From contig JACQHA010000423.1 in assembly GCA_016199255.1 (NCBI GenBank), positions 1-8,350 of the forward strand: a DNA stretch of 8,350 bases. The letters run 5' to 3'. Position 1 is the first letter of the stretch, and each line of letters starts with the position of its first letter. The position numbers and the translations under genes are program-made. Source of the stretch: Deinococcus sp. Lineage in GTDB: Bacteria; Deinococcota; Deinococci; JACQHA01. Under the pieces are notes generated by a model. The model saw nothing but the letters and a program-made list of their open reading frames with translations, had not been told where the DNA came from and did not search any database. Below, one piece after another: positions 5,904 through 8,350 of this stretch.

Positions 5904-6982
5904 TTACTGCCCAGGTCCAGAAGCGCATCGGCCCAGACTTCCTGCTCGATGTGGCCTTCACCTTGCCTGCCCAGCAGACGCTGGCGGTGCTGGGCCACAA
6001 CGGCTCGGGGAAGACCACGCTGCTGGACCTGCTGGCGGGCCTGCGGCGGCCAGATGCCGGCCGGGTAGCATTGAACGGGCGGGTGGTGTACGACGCTGCC
6101 CGGGGCATCAATGTCCCGGCCCGGGCCCGCCACCTGGGCTACATTTTCCAGCACTACGCCCTCTTCCCCCACCTTACTGTGCGGGATAACGTGCGCTGCG
6201 GCCTGCGCGGCCAGCCGCAGCGCCTAGAGGAGCTGCTGCGACAATTCCGGCTGGAGGCGCTGGCTGACCGCTATCCCCGCCAGCTCTCGGGAGGCGAGCA
6301 GCAGCGCTTAGCGCTGGCCCGTTCCCTGGCCTCCCATCCCGCAGTGCTGCTCTTAGACGAGCCCTTCAGCGCGCTGGATCCCCCCTGGCGCCGGGAGCTG
6401 CGCCAGGAGTTCCGCTCTTTGCGCGCCCAGTTCAACCTGACGGCGGTGCTGGTCACCCACGATCCGGGGGAAGCCCTGGAGCTGGGGGATGCGGTGCTGG
6501 TACTGGAGCAGGGCAAGGTGGCGCAGCATGGCAGCGCCGACCAGGTCATGTGGCAGCCAGCTAGCCCCTATGTGGCGGCTATTACCGGCAACCCGAACTT
6601 GTTCACCAGCCAGGTGCTGGAGGTGGAGGGAGACACTATGGTGCTGCAAGCCTATGGCACTCGGATCACTGCCTCGGGAGTAGTCGCCTCCCCGGGCCGC
6701 ACTGTAGCCTGGACGGTGCGTCCCGAGGCGGTGATGATCCTGCGGCCTGGCCGGCCCCTGGCGGCGCCAGTGCAGGAGAACCACCTGCAGGGCGTCCTCA
6801 CCAGCACCGCGAAAGAAATCGACGGCCACAGCTTCACTGTGGCGGTGCCTCGCTGGCCGCCAATCGTGGGCCGCGTTCCCCACACCACCTGGGAGCGCCT
6901 CATGGCCGACACCGGCCAGGCAGTGACGGTGTCGTTGAAGCGCTCCGCTACGTGGGTCATGGGGAGACAGGAGGCACCATGA
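5900..6982 (+). CDS. modC: Molybdate ABC transporter ATP-binding protein ModC
   Basis: This 360-residue ATPase drives molybdate import. Motifs in order are Walker A GHNGSGKT (32-39), Q84 in IFQHYALFPHLTV, signature LSGGEQQR (129-136), Walker B VLLLDEP (149-155) with D153 and E154, and switch H187 in VTHD. Residues after about 230 form the accessory region. The segment near 290-350 looks like a TOBE/Mop domain, which in ModC binds molybdate or mediates inhibition when the oxyanion is abundant. The length matches full-size ModC. The gene overlaps modB by 4 nt at its start and the next membrane protein by 4 nt at its end, so the operon is translated as a coupled unit. A related sulfate or tungstate role is possible, but the neighbouring ModA and ModB favour molybdate. 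Confidence 0.93.
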   Translation: MITAQVQKRIGPDFLLDVAFTLPAQQTLAVLGHNGSGKTTLLDLLAGLRRPDAGRVALNGRVVYDAARGINVPARARHLGYIFQHYALFPHLTVRDNVRCGLRGQPQRLEELLRQFRLEALADRYPRQLSGGEQQRLALARSLASHPAVLLLDEPFSALDPPWRRELRQEFRSLRAQFNLTAVLVTHDPGEALELGDAVLVLEQGKVAQHGSADQVMWQPASPYVAAITGNPNLFTSQVLEVEGDTMVLQAYGTRITASGVVASPGRTVAWTVRPEAVMILRPGRPLAAPVQENHLQGVLTSTAKEIDGHSFTVAVPRWPPIVGRVPHTTWERLMADTGQAVTVSLKRSATWVMGRQEAP

Positions 6983-7590
6983 CTTCCCCCCCTCGCGCTC
7001 GCCTGGTTCTTATGGCCTTAGGCCTTGGCACCCTGCTAGCGGGGTTAGGGGCGGGGTTAGTGCGTATCGGCTGGGCGCTGCCGCTTCCCTCCACCTGGCC
7101 GCTGCTGCACGGCCCGCTGGGGGTGCGGCTGGCTGGGGTGGGACTGGTGGCGCTGGCGCTCTGGCTGCTGCGCTTTGACCTGGCCCGGCACAACCTCAGG
7201 CAGGTGGGGCTGCCCCGCTTCACCGCCGTTAGCCTGGTTCTGGGTTACTGCTGGCTGGCAGTGGGGGGAATCTTAGCCCTGGCCTTCGGTAGCGCCTGGG
7301 CCGGGCCGCTCTACGACGCCCTGCTGCACGCGGTGTTCTTGGGCTTCGTGATGGCTGCCGTTATGGGCCACGCGCCCATTATTTTCCCGGCGGTGACCGG
7401 ACGCCGCGTCCCCTTCCGCCCGGTCTTCTACACTCACCTGGGCCTGCTCCAGCTTTCCCTATTGCTCCGGCTCGGTGGCGATTTAGCACTCTGGTGGCCA
7501 GGCCGGCAGTGGGGCGGCCTGCTCAACGCTGTGGCCCTGCTGCTCTTCCTGGTAAACACAGCTAGCAGCGGTGCCCGCCAGCACCACTAG
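6979..7590 (+). CDS. Multi-pass membrane protein with conserved histidines, NnrS-like
   Basis: This 203-residue protein is almost entirely hydrophobic, with about six helices (near 9-32, 47-65, 81-105, 113-137, 148-168 and 178-194). Histidines sit at or near membrane positions: H44 before helix 2, H117 and H131 in helix 4 within LLHAVFLGFVMAAVMGHAPIIFPAV, and H153 in helix 5. The helix-4 motif resembles the NnrS family of haem- and copper-binding membrane proteins linked to nitric oxide stress, but this protein is only half the usual NnrS length of about 400 residues. The similarity is from memory and function is not established. The ATG start has AGGAGG four bases upstream and overlaps the modC stop as ATGA; a GTG at 6952 is a less likely start. 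Coupling to modC points to a role tied to molybdoenzyme respiration or to cofactor metal handling. It has no signal peptide beyond the first helix. Confidence 0.8.
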   Translation: MTSPPRARLVLMALGLGTLLAGLGAGLVRIGWALPLPSTWPLLHGPLGVRLAGVGLVALALWLLRFDLARHNLRQVGLPRFTAVSLVLGYCWLAVGGILALAFGSAWAGPLYDALLHAVFLGFVMAAVMGHAPIIFPAVTGRRVPFRPVFYTHLGLLQLSLLLRLGGDLALWWPGRQWGGLLNAVALLLFLVNTASSGARQHH

Positions 7591-7686
7591 CCCTGGCTTT
7601 GGTCCCTCGGCACCTCCGCCAAATGGCGTAGCGAGCATCCGACCATTGATCCTATGATGGCACGCCTGGGCCGCGCTACACTGCAG

Positions 7687-7715
7687 CAACCTGCGCTCGT
7701 AAGACCAACCTGCGC
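7687..7715 (+). repeat. 10-bp direct repeat upstream of the cytochrome c promoter
   Basis: CAACCTGCGC occurs exactly at 7687-7696 and again at 7706-7715, 19 bp apart start to start. That is nearly two helical turns, so the two copies face about the same side of the DNA. The second copy ends 18 bp before the -35 hexamer. Position and spacing resemble a tandem activator site, such as for a response regulator, but the regulator is not identifiable. Confidence 0.45.
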
Positions 7716-7733
7716 CAGGGGGATAAGGAGACA

Positions 7734-7762
7734 TTGACATCCAAATTACTGGTTGGTATAGT
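7734..7762 (+). promoter_or_regulatory. Strong sigma-70 promoter for the cytochrome c gene
   Basis: A perfect -35 hexamer TTGACA (7734-7739) is separated by exactly 17 bases from TATAGT (7757-7762), which matches the -10 consensus at five of six positions. Transcription should begin near 7769, leaving a leader of about 63 nt before the cytochrome start codon. The region is AT-richer than its surroundings, as expected for a promoter. This separates the cytochrome transcript from the mod operon, whose last gene ends at 7590. No clear terminator was found between 7591 and 7733. Confidence 0.78.
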
Positions 7763-7770
7763 CATAAGTG

Positions 7771-7790
7771 GATAAGAAGATCCTTTTATC
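7771..7790. promoter_or_regulatory. Imperfect 20-bp palindrome at the cytochrome c transcription start
   Basis: The 20 bases starting GATAAGAAGA and ending TCCTTTTATC form a near-palindrome centred on GATC, with 16 of 20 positions symmetric. It begins 8 bp after the -10 hexamer, so it overlaps or directly follows the expected transcription start. It could be a repressor operator or, as RNA, a 5' hairpin protecting the message. Confidence 0.35.
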
Positions 7791-7831
7791 TGGAGAGGCA
7801 GCCAAGGAAAAAAAGGAGGAGGGTAGAGCCA

Positions 7832-8350
7832 ATGCAATTCAGGCACGTTGTCAGGCAGCGCTGGGCTAAAGAGGGGCTTGCTGCCCTGCTTGTACTTGGC
7901 TGGCTGATAACCGGTATGGTCTACGTGGTGAGTACGGCTCCTCCTGCCCATGCCCAGTCGGCCGCTGGAGGCCAGGCCATCTTCGAGCAAAAGTGCGCTG
8001 CCTGTCACACTATCGGCGGTGGCACCAAGGTGGGGCCGGACCTGCAGGGAGTCACCACCTACCGGACGCAGGACTGGCTGGTGCGCTGGATCTCGGCCCC
8101 GGACCAAGTGCTGGCCGCAGGCGACCCCATTGCCACCCAGTTGCTCCAGCAATTCAACAATATCCCCATGCCCAACATGGGGCTGACCCCAGATGAGGTG
8201 ACAGCCTTGATCGGCTACCTGAGCACTCAGACTGGAGGGACTACTGCTCCGCCAGAGCCGGCCCCAGCACCAGCGCTTGCTCCAGGCGATCCGGTTCTGG
8301 GCAAAGCCCTATTCAACGGCGTCATCCGCCTCCAGAACGGCGGCCCACCC
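7832..8350 (+). CDS. Membrane-targeted c-type cytochrome, probably diheme (3' truncated)
   Basis: The frame is open from ATG 7832 to the window edge (173 codons). Residues 16-34 form a signal peptide or membrane anchor; a cleavage site after AHA41 is plausible, so the haem domain lies outside the cytoplasm. The haem-binding motif CAACH is at 55-59, followed by VGPDLQGV (67-74) and, at 112-117, PMPNMG, where M113 or M116 is the likely second iron ligand. This is a complete class I cytochrome c domain of about 90 residues. A Pro/Ala linker (139-151) then leads into GDPVLGKALFNGV, which resembles the start of a second cytochrome domain; its CXXCH would lie just past the window. The ribosome site is AGGAGGAGGG (7814-7823). 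It probably carries electrons between membrane complexes or to a molybdoenzyme, but its partner is not in view. Confidence 0.9.
   Translation, partial: MQFRHVVRQRWAKEGLAALLVLGWLITGMVYVVSTAPPAHAQSAAGGQAIFEQKCAACHTIGGGTKVGPDLQGVTTYRTQDWLVRWISAPDQVLAAGDPIATQLLQQFNNIPMPNMGLTPDEVTALIGYLSTQTGGTTAPPEPAPAPALAPGDPVLGKALFNGVIRLQNGGPP

Noticed and set aside
7617..7628. CGCCA-AA-TGGCG hairpin as terminator of the mod operon
   Set aside because: The stem is only 5 bp with a 2-nt loop and no T-run follows, so it is too weak to call.
7652..7669. TTGAT-containing stretch as an FNR/CRP-type site upstream of the cytochrome gene
   Set aside because: The second half does not match ATCAA; only 4-bp outer arms are symmetric.
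7676..8152. 158-codon minus-strand frame covering the cytochrome promoter and 5' end
   Set aside because: It opposes a clear cytochrome c gene with promoter and ribosome site, and its product shows no family signature.

Overview
The window is high-GC bacterial DNA with closely packed genes, strong Shine-Dalgarno sites and ATGA start/stop overlaps. No gene here fixes the taxon. The radical SAM protein, the ABC-2 exporter and the gene order are compatible with a Chloroflexota-like or other high-GC, possibly thermophilic, respiratory bacterium; that is inference at low confidence.

Left part (1-4328): The 3' end of a major facilitator transporter (plus strand) converges on an OsmC-family gene (minus). 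The OsmC gene sits 10 bp behind an ABC-2 type permease gene (minus), and the permease stop codon is followed at once by the OsmC ribosome binding site. A plus-strand radical SAM gene (2157-3386) lies between that permease and its probable ATPase partner (minus, 3402-4328). The two halves of one exporter are therefore split by an oppositely transcribed enzyme gene.

Centre and right (4329-7590): Overlapping divergent promoter elements are followed on the plus strand by a leader of about 110 nt that looks like a molybdenum/tungsten cofactor (Moco/Tuco) riboswitch. Behind it is a compact operon: modA (periplasmic molybdate-binding protein), modB (permease), modC (ATPase with a TOBE/Mop tail), and a 203-residue multi-pass membrane protein with spaced histidines, resembling part of the NnrS family. 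The last three genes are translationally coupled by 4-nt overlaps or a 2-nt gap.

Right edge (7591-8350): A 241-bp intergenic region holds a near-perfect sigma-70 promoter (TTGACA, 17 nt, TATAGT), a 10-bp direct repeat upstream of it and an imperfect palindrome just downstream of it. It drives a c-type cytochrome that runs off the window and is probably diheme.

Together the right half reads as molybdate uptake under cofactor feedback, next to a respiratory electron carrier. This would fit a molybdoenzyme-based respiratory chain (for example a nitrate reductase-type enzyme) encoded further right, but no molybdoenzyme is visible here. No tRNA, rRNA, CRISPR array or insertion sequence was seen.
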